From positions 1-38,613 of the forward strand of contig CAJUMF010000034.1 in assembly GCA_910586965.1 (NCBI GenBank): DNA of 38,613 nt, written 5' to 3'. The position numbers and the translations under genes were made by a program. Positions within the stretch are counted from its first letter, which is position 1. Every line of letters starts with the position of its first letter. The notes beneath the pieces are model-generated. The model worked only from the letters and a program-made list of their open reading frames with translations. It did not search any database and was not told the DNA's origin. The DNA comes from an uncultured Dorea sp. Its GTDB lineage: Bacteria; Bacillota; Clostridia; Lachnospirales; Lachnospiraceae. Shown here piece by piece: positions 7,832 to 15,520 of the stretch.

Positions 7832-7863
7832 CACCTCCATACTTTCTAATTAGTATGGAGGTG
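7832..7863 (-). promoter_or_regulatory. hairpin sequestering the tepA ribosome binding site
   Basis: CACCTCCATACT and AGTATGGAGGTG form a perfect 12-bp stem with an 8-nt loop in the 50-bp metY-tepA gap. The downstream arm in the mRNA contains the tepA SD (GGAGGTG), and the upstream arm is its exact anti-SD. No T-run follows, so it does not look like a simple terminator. Translation of tepA would depend on opening the stem, for instance by ribosomes finishing metY or by an RNase cut. Confidence 0.7.
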
Positions 7864-7873
7864 ATTTCTGATT

Positions 7874-9154
7874 TTATACGTGCAAAAGCGCCTGCTCAAG
7901 GTCTGCAATGATATCTTCGATATTTTCGATGCCTACGCTGAAACGGATCAGATCCGGCTGTACGCCTGCTTCCATAAGCTCTGCATCGTTCATCTGGCGG
8001 TGCGTATGGCTCGCCGGGTGAAGGACACAGCTTCTCGCGTCCGCCACGTGAGTTACGATGGCGATCATCTTAAGGCTGTCCATCATGCGCACTGCCGCAT
8101 CTCTCCCGCCCTTTAATCCGAAAGTGAGGACGCCGCAGGTACCGCCCGGCATATATTTTTGTGCCAGATCGTAATATTTATCTCCTTCCAGGGACGGATG
8201 GTTCACCCATGCAACCTTCTCATGACCCTGCAGGTATTTCGCCGCCTTAAGTGCATTCTCACAGTGTCTCGGCATCCGAAGATGCAGCGTCTCCAAGCCG
8301 ATATTCAACAGAAATGCATTCTGGGGCGACTGGATAGAGCCGAGATCGCGCATAAGCTGTGCCGTCGCCTTTGTAATGTATGCGCCTTTGCCGAACTTCT
8401 GCGTATATACAATACCGTGATACGTCTCATCCGGCTGCGTCAGCCCCGGGAATTTCTCCGCATGGGCCTCCCAGTCAAAATTACCGCTGTCAACGATGGC
8501 TCCGCCCACGCAGGATGCATGGCCGTCCATATATTTTGTAGTAGAATGGGTCACAATATCCGCCCCCCATTCAAAAGGCCGGCAGTTGATCGGAGTTGCA
8601 AAGGTATTGTCCACGATAAACGGTACACCATGGGCATGAGCCGCCTGGGCAAATTTTTCGAAATCAAGGACAACCAGTGCCGGATTCGCCACCGTCTCTC
8701 CGAACACAGCCTTTGTATTATCCCTGAATGCCGCATTGAGCTCTTCAGCCGTACAGTCCGGATCCACAAAAGTCGCCTCCACTCCCATCTTACGGATGGT
8801 GTGGGCATAGAGATTGTAAGTGCCGCCGTACAGTGCGGAAGCACACACGATATGATCCCCCGCCTGGGCGATGTTCATGATCGCATAAAAACTCGCCGCC
8901 TGCCCGGAGGAAGTAAGCATCGCCGCTACTCCGCCCTCTAAATCGCAGATTTTCGCCGCTACTGCATCGTTGGTCGGATTTTGCAGGCGAGTGTAAAAAT
9001 ATCCGGATTCCTCCAGATCAAAAAGCCGCCCCATCTGTTCACTGCTGGAATATTTGAACGTCGTGCTCTGATAGATCGGGAGAACTCTCGGTTCCCCGTT
9101 TCCCGGCTCATAACCCGACTGGATACATTTTGTCTCAATCTTATAATTGCTCAA
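7874..9154 (-). CDS. metY: O-acetylhomoserine sulfhydrylase (PLP enzyme)
   Basis: A cytoplasmic PLP enzyme of the Cys/Met metabolism family that joins O-acetylhomoserine with sulfide to give homocysteine in direct-sulfhydrylation methionine synthesis. At 426 residues it has the longer MetY length rather than the roughly 380 of cystathionine lyases and synthases. Landmarks are YTRLQNPT (54-61), which contacts the phosphate of the neighbouring subunit, D182 in VDNTFATP, and the PLP lysine K207 in HSTTKYMDGH. The start codon is TTG at 9152-9154, 8 nt after AGGAGG; this SD lies inside the end of the upstream gene, so translation is probably coupled. No SAM riboswitch or T-box is visible upstream. 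Confidence 0.93.
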   Translation of the reverse strand: MSNYKIETKCIQSGYEPGNGEPRVLPIYQSTTFKYSSSEQMGRLFDLEESGYFYTRLQNPTNDAVAAKICDLEGGVAAMLTSSGQAASFYAIMNIAQAGDHIVCASALYGGTYNLYAHTIRKMGVEATFVDPDCTAEELNAAFRDNTKAVFGETVANPALVVLDFEKFAQAAHAHGVPFIVDNTFATPINCRPFEWGADIVTHSTTKYMDGHASCVGGAIVDSGNFDWEAHAEKFPGLTQPDETYHGIVYTQKFGKGAYITKATAQLMRDLGSIQSPQNAFLLNIGLETLHLRMPRHCENALKAAKYLQGHEKVAWVNHPSLEGDKYYDLAQKYMPGGTCGVLTFGLKGGRDAAVRMMDSLKMIAIVTHVADARSCVLHPASHTHRQMNDAELMEAGVQPDLIRFSVGIENIEDIIADLEQALLHV

Positions 9155-9166
9155 TTGCTTTTCCTC

Positions 9167-9940
9167 CTATGCATATAAATATTTTTCCTTAAAGTCACAC
9201 ACCATGGACACATAATGCTCCCTGCACGCTTCATACCTTCCCTCTTCGATAAACTTAAGACAAGGCGCAAGATATTTCTTATAGATACTGCCATAAATCT
9301 CCGGCGCATCTTTTTGCATATCGATCAGCATGACAATCCCCGGTGCGATCTCGTAGTATTCCTCCACAAGCGCCCGCCCGTCAGGGGTTTCCATCAAATA
9401 ACTGTCCCGGAAGTCCCGGAAAGACATAAGCTCGTAACAGTCGTCCGGCTTTCCCATGCTCTCACAGACTGCTGTTGTGATATAGCAGAGCTTCCGGTCA
9501 AACCCTCCGGCGATCTCATCATAAGTGCTGTGCATCAGGCGCATGTTCGTGACTCCTTTTTCGTTCCAGAGCTCCACCATCCGCTCCGTGAGCGCAACAC
9601 AGTTCTTTTCCTTCGACTCGTTGAGAAGCGGCACCACATACACTGCCATGTTCATATTATAATCCACGTACATCCGGTCCCGGTTCCGCTTCTTCACCGC
9701 CTGCATCTTCTCGTATGCATACTCCGGGATCACCTGCGCAAGTCTCTCCGTCAGCGCTCCCCGCTCGTCTTCAGGCACATCAGCAAAACACGCGATCACC
9801 GCGTCTACGGTATGGGCATATCTTTTCCTCGCGTCCTCCATAACTCCGGCATAAGATTTTCTTCTGAATTCTTTCCCGTGCACAAGCATCTCATCAAAAA
9901 GCGTGGTCAGCTCTTTACTGACCGTATCTATTCTGTCCAT
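9167..9940 (-). CDS. uncharacterised protein with CFI-box-like C-terminal motif
   Basis: A 257-residue soluble protein without signal peptide or membrane segment. I do not recognise the N-terminal, mainly helical part (1-145). The segment CYITTAVCESMGKPDDCYEL followed by SFRDFRDSYL, GRALVEEYY and AP (152-200) matches the layout of the CFI-box domain (CFIATA, then LREFRD, then YY and SP), a module of unknown function found at the ends of diverse bacterial proteins. The Cys at 152 is conserved in that motif. Its stop is 12 bp before the metY start, and the metY SD overlaps it, so the two are likely co-translated. yebC lies 11 bp upstream. The gene seems intact; a role in sulfur metabolism is only suggested by position. 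Confidence 0.75.
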   Translation of the reverse strand: MDRIDTVSKELTTLFDEMLVHGKEFRRKSYAGVMEDARKRYAHTVDAVIACFADVPEDERGALTERLAQVIPEYAYEKMQAVKKRNRDRMYVDYNMNMAVYVVPLLNESKEKNCVALTERMVELWNEKGVTNMRLMHSTYDEIAGGFDRKLCYITTAVCESMGKPDDCYELMSFRDFRDSYLMETPDGRALVEEYYEIAPGIVMLIDMQKDAPEIYGSIYKKYLAPCLKFIEEGRYEACREHYVSMVCDFKEKYLYA

Positions 9941-9951
9941 CCTAATCCTCT

Positions 9952-10683
9952 CTACTCTTCCCAGTTATGGTATACATCCTGTACATCATCATCGTCATCC
10001 AGCATGTCAAGGGTCTTCTGGATAGACGCAATATCCTTCGCATCGGTAAGTGCCACATAAGTCTGCGGGATCATGGTCACCTCTGCGGCAGCCATAGGAA
10101 TCCCCGCATCCTCAAGGGTCTGCCTGACTGCACTGAAATCATCCGGCGAAGTAAGGATCTCGAAACTGTCCTCCTCCTCGGAGAAATCATCTGCCCCGGC
10201 ATCTAACGCCTGCATCATCAGCTCGTCCGAATCTCCCTCATACTCTTCCTTATCGATGACAATCTGTCCCTTCTTATCAAACATAAACGATACGCATCCC
10301 GGCGTACCTACATTACCGTTTCCTTTTGTAAATGCATTCTTAACATTAGTAGCGGTACGATTGCGGTTATCCGTCAGTGTCTCAACGATGATCGCTGTCC
10401 CGTTAGGTCCGTACCCCTCGTATGTAATATGCTCGTAATTGGCCGCATTGGCGTCCCCCGATGCCTTCTTGATATTACGGTCGATCGTCTCGTTGGGCAT
10501 ATTATTCGCCTTCGCTTTCGCGATTACATCCCGAAGTCGGCTGTTGTTCGCCGGGTCAGCGCTCCCGCCCTCTTTCACGGCTACCGCTAACTCCTTACCG
10601 ATCTTTGTAAATATCTTTCCTTTTGCCGCATCGTTCTTTTCCTTTTTATGCTTAATGTTGGCAAATTTTGAATGTCCTGACAT
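9952..10683 (-). CDS. yebC: YebC/PmpR/TACO1 family protein
   Basis: A 243-residue member of the universal YebC family, recognised by its start MSGHSKFANIKHKKEK, the KEGGSADPANNSRL segment and a C-terminal acidic stretch. Members have been described both as DNA-binding regulators and, more recently, as ribosome-associated factors helping translation of proline-rich or otherwise difficult sequences; which applies here cannot be told. The ATG follows GAGGGATAAAGT. It is cytoplasmic, of normal length, and 38 bp from the CBS-domain gene upstream, in a run of minus-strand genes extending from rex. Confidence 0.95.
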   Translation of the reverse strand: MSGHSKFANIKHKKEKNDAAKGKIFTKIGKELAVAVKEGGSADPANNSRLRDVIAKAKANNMPNETIDRNIKKASGDANAANYEHITYEGYGPNGTAIIVETLTDNRNRTATNVKNAFTKGNGNVGTPGCVSFMFDKKGQIVIDKEEYEGDSDELMMQALDAGADDFSEEEDSFEILTSPDDFSAVRQTLEDAGIPMAAAEVTMIPQTYVALTDAKDIASIQKTLDMLDDDDDVQDVYHNWEE

Positions 10684-10721
10684 ACTTTATCCCTCACTTT
10701 ATCGTTTTATCCATCATTCTA

Positions 10722-11516
10722 TCACGCCTCCGGCAGTTTTTCAATCTTAACTCTGCGGATTGTGTTATTATCCACGAGGAGCACGGTGAAACGGTAGCCT
10801 TCATACTCCACTACACAATGCTCGTCCTGGGCCGGAATCCGCTCAAGCATATCGATCAGGAATCCGTTTAACGTCCCGTAATTTTCCTTTTCAAACCGGA
10901 TACCCAGATAATCCTCAAGATCCTCAAGGTCTGCAAACCCGTTCACCAGGAAATTTCCTGTGGCAAGAAGCGTGATCATCTTCTCCTCTACGTCATGTTC
11001 ATCTAAAATATTACCCACAAGCTCCTCTAAGATATCCTCCATCGTCACAAGACCGCTGGTCTGTCCGTACTCATCAAGGACGATCACCACATGGTTTCTC
11101 GAGACCTGCATCTCCCGAAACAGTGTATCGATATTCTTTGTCTCCGGTATAAATGTTACAGCCCTTATGTAATCTCCAAGCTCCGCCACAGGCGCCCCGC
11201 GCTTAAGACCTGCAAGATAACATGCCATCGCATCCCGCAGATGAAGAAATCCTATGATCTCGTCAATGTCGTCCTTATAGATGGGAAACCGGGAAAAGTT
11301 CTTATCCAGCATAAACTTTAATGCGTCCTCAAGAGTCTCCTCCCCGTCAATGGCGATGATATTCTTCCGGTGAGTCATAATATCCTTCGCATCTTTATCC
11401 ATATAGCGGAAAATGTTGCGGATCAAAGCTGCCGCCTCTTTTTTCATCCCATCATCCATCTCATCTTCTGCCTGAAATATCTGTCGTATCTTTTGAAACA
11501 AACTGCCTTCTTCCAT
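10722..11516 (-). CDS. CBS-domain/CorC-HlyC protein without membrane domain
   Basis: A 264-residue soluble protein with two CBS domains (about 45-105 and 110-165; DIMTHRKNIIAI and FSRFPIYKDDIDEIIGFL are typical) and a C-terminal CorC_HlyC domain (about 185-262, with NGFLIDMLERIP). Family members such as CorC affect magnesium/cobalt efflux, often as soluble partners of DUF21 membrane transporters; here the DUF21 part is absent, as in true CorC. The 'haemolysin' label attached to the family is historical. The SD AAGGAG lies an unusually long 15 nt before the ATG. The gene starts 23 bp after the orphan mazF gene. Confidence 0.88.
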   Translation of the reverse strand: MEEGSLFQKIRQIFQAEDEMDDGMKKEAAALIRNIFRYMDKDAKDIMTHRKNIIAIDGEETLEDALKFMLDKNFSRFPIYKDDIDEIIGFLHLRDAMACYLAGLKRGAPVAELGDYIRAVTFIPETKNIDTLFREMQVSRNHVVIVLDEYGQTSGLVTMEDILEELVGNILDEHDVEEKMITLLATGNFLVNGFADLEDLEDYLGIRFEKENYGTLNGFLIDMLERIPAQDEHCVVEYEGYRFTVLLVDNNTIRRVKIEKLPEA

Positions 11517-11539
11517 TTTAAATTTCTTATACTCCTTTG

Positions 11540-11887
11540 CTATGTATGAAGCTCGAAGCTTACCCTCAGCGCCTCATCTACTTTGTTCATTATCCCTTTA
11601 TCCAGATGGCATACCATGTCCTTAAGCCGCTGCTTATCGATGGTACGGATCTGTTCCAGTAAAATCACTGAATTTTTTACAATCTGGCACTTTCTCACAT
11701 CCAGCTCCACATGAGTCGGAAGCTTCGCCTTGTTCATGCGGGAAGTGATTGCCGCACAGATGACCGTGGGGCTGTGTCTGTTCCCCACATCGTTCTGTAT
11801 GATCAGCACCGGACGGATCCCGCCCTGTTCGGAACCCACCACCGGGCTTAAGTCTGCATAATATATATCTCCGCGTCTTACCTGCAC
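11540..11887 (-). CDS. MazF/EndoA-type endoribonuclease without adjacent antitoxin
   Basis: A MazF/PemK-fold toxin, a sequence-specific mRNA endonuclease. The start RRGDIYYADLSPVVGSEQGG is almost diagnostic of the EndoA (NdoA) branch, and TVICAAITSRM and ILLEQIRTIDK are the later conserved strands. The frame can begin at GTG 11896, but GGAG is then only 1 nt away; GTG at 11887 gives a 10-nt spacing and the usual N-terminus (115 residues). In Bacillus alr is followed by ndoAI-ndoA; here the alr-mazF gap is under 80 bp and contains no frame for a ribbon-helix-helix antitoxin. The order alr-mazF is kept but the antitoxin is missing or elsewhere. Confidence 0.9.
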   Translation of the reverse strand: MQVRRGDIYYADLSPVVGSEQGGIRPVLIIQNDVGNRHSPTVICAAITSRMNKAKLPTHVELDVRKCQIVKNSVILLEQIRTIDKQRLKDMVCHLDKGIMNKVDEALRVSFELHT

Positions 11888-11965
11888 TCTATTCACACTC
11901 CGATACGTTTAAGATAAAGTAAGTATTTCCATCTTTTTCGGATGTATTCCATAGAGTCATAGAAT

Positions 11966-13132
11966 TTAGTTAAAATAATCCCTCTGCTCAATCACCTCGC
12001 CGTGCCGGATAAATTCGTGAGGGACCCGCTTCCCCAGGTTACAGACGAACTCATAGTTAAACCGCTCCGCCAGCTCGCTGAGCTCCTCCACCGCCAGCAC
12101 CTCATCGCCGTCTCTCCCGATCAATGTAACCCGGTCCCCGAATTGCACATCATCTATATCCGTCCCGTCAACCATAAGCTGGTCCATGCACACGCGCCCT
12201 AAGATTCTTGCCCTCCTGCCGCGTATCAGGACAATGCCTTTATTGGAAAGGCTCCTCGGATAACCGTCCCCGTACCCTACCGGAACCGTGACAATCTTTG
12301 TCCTTCTCTCCGTGACGAACGTTCCGCCGTAGCTGATAAGCGTTCCCACATCCACCCATTTTACATGGGCAACATGGCTAATCAGCTCCATCGCAGGCTT
12401 TAGCGGCACATTCTCTTTCTTTACCTCCGCCGACGGATATAAGCCGTAAGTGGAGATGCCGCAGCGCACCAGGTTCATATTTGCCTCCGGGATATCAATG
12501 ATTCCCGCGCTGTTGGAACAATGGTAATAGGTAAAATGAACGCCCCGTTTCTCAAGCGCATCCTTCATCCACATATATTTTTCCATCTGTTTTTCCGTAT
12601 ATGTCTTATCCGTCTCGTCGGCCTTGGAAAAATGGGTGAACATCCCTTCCATCACAAGATTCGGCATAGCTGCGATGGCCGCAATCTCGTCTGCGCTCTC
12701 CTCATCCGGCATAAATCCAAGCCTCGACATCCCGGTGTCAATCTTAATGTGGATGTACGCTTTCTGGTCAAGCTTTACCGCCAGGTCCGACACTTCCTTT
12801 GCCATCTCTGCCGTGTAGACGGTCATCCGGACCTTATATTCCAAAAGCCTCTCCCGCTGGTCCGGGAACACGCATCCCAATGCCAGCACAGGCTTATAGA
12901 TACCCCTTTTTTTCAGGAACACCGCCTCGTCAAGGGTTGCCACCGCAAAGCCCCAGACGTACTCCTTGTCAGAAAGCATCCGCGCAATCTGCAGCCCTCC
13001 GTGGCCGTAGCCGTCCGCCTTGATGACCACGATTACCTTTACGCCCTCCTTCGTGTTGTCTTTCATCCGGTCAACATTATATTCTACTGCGTCAAGGTCA
13101 ACTTTTGCCCGTACCCTCGTATACTTCTCCAT
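11966..13132 (-). CDS. alr: alanine racemase
   Basis: A PLP-dependent cytoplasmic enzyme converting L-alanine to D-alanine for peptidoglycan. The barrel domain carries the PLP lysine in VIKADGYGHG (K38 from the chosen start), and the catalytic tyrosine of the partner subunit lies in SYGGTFV. The C-terminal beta domain includes the conserved GRVCMDQLMVD. The open frame extends to 13162, but GGAGGGATAAG sits just before the ATG at 13132 (MEKYTRVRAKVDL), which gives the usual length of 388. It follows nnrE-nnrD by 17 bp and precedes an EndoA-like mazF, an order related to that in Bacillus. Confidence 0.95.
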   Translation of the reverse strand: MEKYTRVRAKVDLDAVEYNVDRMKDNTKEGVKVIVVIKADGYGHGGLQIARMLSDKEYVWGFAVATLDEAVFLKKRGIYKPVLALGCVFPDQRERLLEYKVRMTVYTAEMAKEVSDLAVKLDQKAYIHIKIDTGMSRLGFMPDEESADEIAAIAAMPNLVMEGMFTHFSKADETDKTYTEKQMEKYMWMKDALEKRGVHFTYYHCSNSAGIIDIPEANMNLVRCGISTYGLYPSAEVKKENVPLKPAMELISHVAHVKWVDVGTLISYGGTFVTERRTKIVTVPVGYGDGYPRSLSNKGIVLIRGRRARILGRVCMDQLMVDGTDIDDVQFGDRVTLIGRDGDEVLAVEELSELAERFNYEFVCNLGKRVPHEFIRHGEVIEQRDYFN

Positions 13133-13149
13133 CTTATCCCTCCGTCTTC

Positions 13150-14646
13150 TCATCCTGCACATTCATTGATTGCAGTACCTATCTGCGAAATGATATCTTC
13201 CGCCATCACACTGTAGTTTCCTTTTTCCCCGCGGGCGCGGTCCCCTGCCCTTCCGTGGATATACGCACCAAGCACCGCCCCGTCAAAGCATCCAAGGCCC
13301 TGGGCTAAAAATCCGGCGATTATGCCTGCAAGGATATCTCCGGAACCCGCCTTTGCCATAGCGCTGTTCCCCGACGGGTTAAGGACAGTCCTCTCCCCTT
13401 CTTTCCCGATCAGCGTCCGGGAATCTTTCAGGACGCACACTGCTCCCGTCTTTTCCGCGTAGTCCTTCAGCACCTTGAGACGGTCATTTTTTATATCCGC
13501 CACGGAGCGCCCCGTCAGCCGCGACATCTCCTTCATGTGGGGCGTCAGGACATACCTGCCCTCCGTCAGCAGTCCGGAAAGCTCCTCATCCCCGCTCATG
13601 ATATTCAGTCCGTCCGCGTCAATCACACATGGGCAATTCCCATGTAAAAGCACTGTCTCCATATGCCTCCTGGCAATCTCTCCCATCCCGATGCCGGAGC
13701 CGGCACACACAACATCCGCCCACAAAAGATGCCTTTTCAGCTCTTCCTCATCAAATCTCTCATAGGAAACAATGATTGCCTCCGGCAAAAGCTGCTGCAA
13801 GACCGCCCTGTTTTCTTCTGCAGTATATATTTTAACCAGTCCTGCCCCGGACATATACGCCGCTTTCGCATTAAAATACGCCGCGCCGCACATTCCTTTG
13901 CTGCCTGCGATGACAAGCACCTTCCCGTATGTTCCCTTGTGGGAGTCTTCTTTTCTTGGCGGAAGGAGACTTTGGTACTCCGCCCCTTCATACTCGATAA
14001 CCGCCGTCCCATCCTCCTTGAACATCTGCTCACTGATTCCGATATCCGCGATGACTACATTCCCCGCCAGTTCCTTTCCCGGATATACCGCCATTCCGAA
14101 CTTCCTTTCCTGAAAAGTCACCGTAAGGTCTGCAAAAAACGCCGCTCCAAGGATATGTCCTGTATCCGCTGAAACTCCCGACGGGATATCGACGGCAAAC
14201 TTAAACGCCTCCGCCCGGTTCATGGCATCAAGGAGGCTCAGATATCTCCCTTCGATATCACGGCTTAATCCCACGCCGAAAAGAGCATCTACAATAACAC
14301 TATATTCTTCCTCTGCAAATTCATTTCCAACAATTCCTCCTGCCTCTTCAAAAAGCCGGAGCTGCTTTTCGCACTCCTTTGTGCACCGTTCACGGTTCCC
14401 TGCCAAAATTACCGTAACCTCGTATCCGTCCCTCTTAAGCATTCTTGCGATGGCAAATCCATCGCCCCCATTATTCCCGGAACCGCACACCACACCTATC
14501 TTTGGAAAACCTTCAAGCTGCTCCTTAAGCGTCCTGACGCAAGCCGCAGCAGCCCTCTCCATAAGCTCCAGTGACGGCACTCCAAGGACATTTATCGTAT
14601 ACTGGTCCGCTGCCTTCATCTGACACGCCCCAGGTAAATATCTCAT
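13150..14646 (-). CDS. nnr: bifunctional NAD(P)H-hydrate epimerase / ADP-dependent dehydratase
   Basis: A cytoplasmic metabolite-repair enzyme that converts damaged NAD(P)H hydrates back to NAD(P)H. The N-terminal YjeF_N half (epimerase) has GVVCGSGNNGGDGFAIARML and the VDALFGVGL segment. The C-terminal carbohydrate-kinase-like half (dehydratase) shows KVLVIAGSKGMCGAAYFNA, VLTPHMKEMSRL and AKAGSGDILAGIIAGFLAQG. About 498 residues is standard for the fused form. The open frame reaches back to 14715, but that region forms a hairpin, whereas GGGGAGCAGG lies directly before the ATG at 14646 (MRYLPGACQM). It sits between rex and alr and is probably read from the rex promoter. Confidence 0.94.
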   Translation of the reverse strand: MRYLPGACQMKAADQYTINVLGVPSLELMERAAAACVRTLKEQLEGFPKIGVVCGSGNNGGDGFAIARMLKRDGYEVTVILAGNRERCTKECEKQLRLFEEAGGIVGNEFAEEEYSVIVDALFGVGLSRDIEGRYLSLLDAMNRAEAFKFAVDIPSGVSADTGHILGAAFFADLTVTFQERKFGMAVYPGKELAGNVVIADIGISEQMFKEDGTAVIEYEGAEYQSLLPPRKEDSHKGTYGKVLVIAGSKGMCGAAYFNAKAAYMSGAGLVKIYTAEENRAVLQQLLPEAIIVSYERFDEEELKRHLLWADVVCAGSGIGMGEIARRHMETVLLHGNCPCVIDADGLNIMSGDEELSGLLTEGRYVLTPHMKEMSRLTGRSVADIKNDRLKVLKDYAEKTGAVCVLKDSRTLIGKEGERTVLNPSGNSAMAKAGSGDILAGIIAGFLAQGLGCFDGAVLGAYIHGRAGDRARGEKGNYSVMAEDIISQIGTAINECAG

Positions 14647-14676
14647 GATCCTGCTCCCCTTCCCGCATACAAAAGA

Positions 14677-14722
14677 ACGTGTAAAAACAAGCCAGCTTCC
14701 AGCACGGCTCGTCATTACACGT
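14677..14722 (-). promoter_or_regulatory. long hairpin between rex and nnr
   Basis: Two 17-nt arms (14677-14693 and 14706-14722) form ACGTGTAA/TTACACGT at the base and ACGAGCC/GGCTTGT above, separated by a 2-nt internal mismatch. The 12-nt loop can itself form GCT-GGA-AGC. The minus-strand RNA is followed by TTCTTTTG, a weak U-rich tail. It may be a partial terminator or attenuator setting the ratio of rex to nnr-alr expression, or a processing site. Confidence 0.65.
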
Positions 14723-14730
14723 CTCTTTGG

Positions 14731-15378
14731 CTATGATTGTTTATGCTCCTGACGATATCTGCTGATGTTGTATGATAACTGCATCAGGCTTTCCGACAAA
14801 TGCACATTCTCCACAATAATATTATCCGGCAGGTTCAGATCCGTATGGGCAAAATTCCAGATTGCGCACACTCCGTTATCCACCAGAAGGTTCGCGACCT
14901 CGATCGCCTTCTCCTTCGGGATCGTGAGCGCTGCTATCTCCACATCATTGCTCTGGACAAAACTTTTAAGCTCATCCATCATGCGGATCGGCACGCCGCG
15001 GATGGAGACACCGTTAAGCCTTGGATTCACATCAAATATGCCCTTCAAGATAAATCCCCTGTTCTCAAAAGCCGCATAGTTGGCAAGTGCCTGCCCAAGA
15101 TTACCTGCTCCGATAATGATCATGTTATGGTCTTCTTCAAGACCAAGAATCTTTCCGATCTCTGTATATAGATACTTCACATTGTAGCCATAACCTTGTT
15201 GTCCAAATCCCCCAAAATTATTAAGATCCTGCCGAATCTGGGAAGCTGTGACTTTCATCTTCTTACTCAGGTCATTGGATGAAATACGCTCCACACCATT
15301 TTCAAGCAATTCCCCTAAGTATCTGTAGTATCGTGGCAGCCTTCGGATGACTGCCTGAGAAATCCCTCTTTCTTCCAC
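14731..15378 (-). CDS. rex: redox-sensing transcriptional repressor Rex
   Basis: A 215-residue homodimeric repressor that leaves DNA when NADH binds, controlling fermentative and NAD-recycling genes. The N-terminal winged helix (1-80) contains ISSNDLSKKMKVTASQIRQD and the wing FGGFGQQGYGYNV. The Rossmann domain begins at IIIGAGNLGQALANY (87-101), with the GxGxxG fingerprint. The start codon is GTG, 7 nt after AAGGTG. The gene has a strong own promoter, without an obvious Rex palindrome. A plausible target in this window is the iron alcohol dehydrogenase at 1695-2876, whose promoter carries two Rex-like palindromes. Confidence 0.97.
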   Translation of the reverse strand: MEERGISQAVIRRLPRYYRYLGELLENGVERISSNDLSKKMKVTASQIRQDLNNFGGFGQQGYGYNVKYLYTEIGKILGLEEDHNMIIIGAGNLGQALANYAAFENRGFILKGIFDVNPRLNGVSIRGVPIRMMDELKSFVQSNDVEIAALTIPKEKAIEVANLLVDNGVCAIWNFAHTDLNLPDNIIVENVHLSESLMQLSYNISRYRQEHKQS

Positions 15379-15410
15379 TGATGTTCACCTTCCATTTCTT
15401 TCATAAAAAT

Positions 15411-15439
15411 ATTATAGTAAATTGTCCTACCAAAGTCAA
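15411..15439 (-). promoter_or_regulatory. rex promoter
   Basis: Minus strand: -35 TTGACT (15434-15439), 17-bp spacer, -10 TATAAT (15411-15416), about 33 bp from the GTG start codon. It is divergent from the ABC-F promoter, with -35 boxes only about 10 bp apart. No TTGTTAA-N4-TTAACAA palindrome is visible, so autoregulation is not supported. Confidence 0.8.
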
Positions 15440-15448
15440 ACTTTTTGG

Positions 15449-15476
15449 TTGTGTTTTCATTTATTTTCGCTATAAT
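15449..15476 (+). promoter_or_regulatory. promoter of the ABC-F gene
   Basis: Plus strand: TTGTGT (15449-15454), a 16-bp spacer and a perfect TATAAT (15471-15476). The start codon follows 45 bp later, with AGGAGG 6 nt before it. The short leader has no evident uORF or attenuator of the kind that precedes some antibiotic-resistance ABC-F genes. Confidence 0.65.
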
Positions 15477-15520
15477 GATAGAAGATACGCCCGCAAAAGG
15501 TATAAAATCAGGAGGATACT

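Noticed and set aside
8159..8941. Plus-strand 260-codon frame opposite metY
   Set aside because: Antisense shadow of a conserved PLP enzyme; no recognisable domain.
9155..9166. SAM riboswitch or T-box before metY
   Set aside because: Only 12 bp separate metY from the upstream gene and its SD overlaps that gene; there is no room for a leader RNA.
9215..10060. Plus-strand 281-codon frame across the CFI-box gene and the end of yebC
   Set aside because: Antisense to two well-supported genes, His/Arg/Leu-rich, no ribosome site.
15379..15520. Rex autoregulatory operator in the rex promoter
   Set aside because: No TTGTTAA-N4-TTAACAA-like palindrome could be found between rex and the ABC-F gene.
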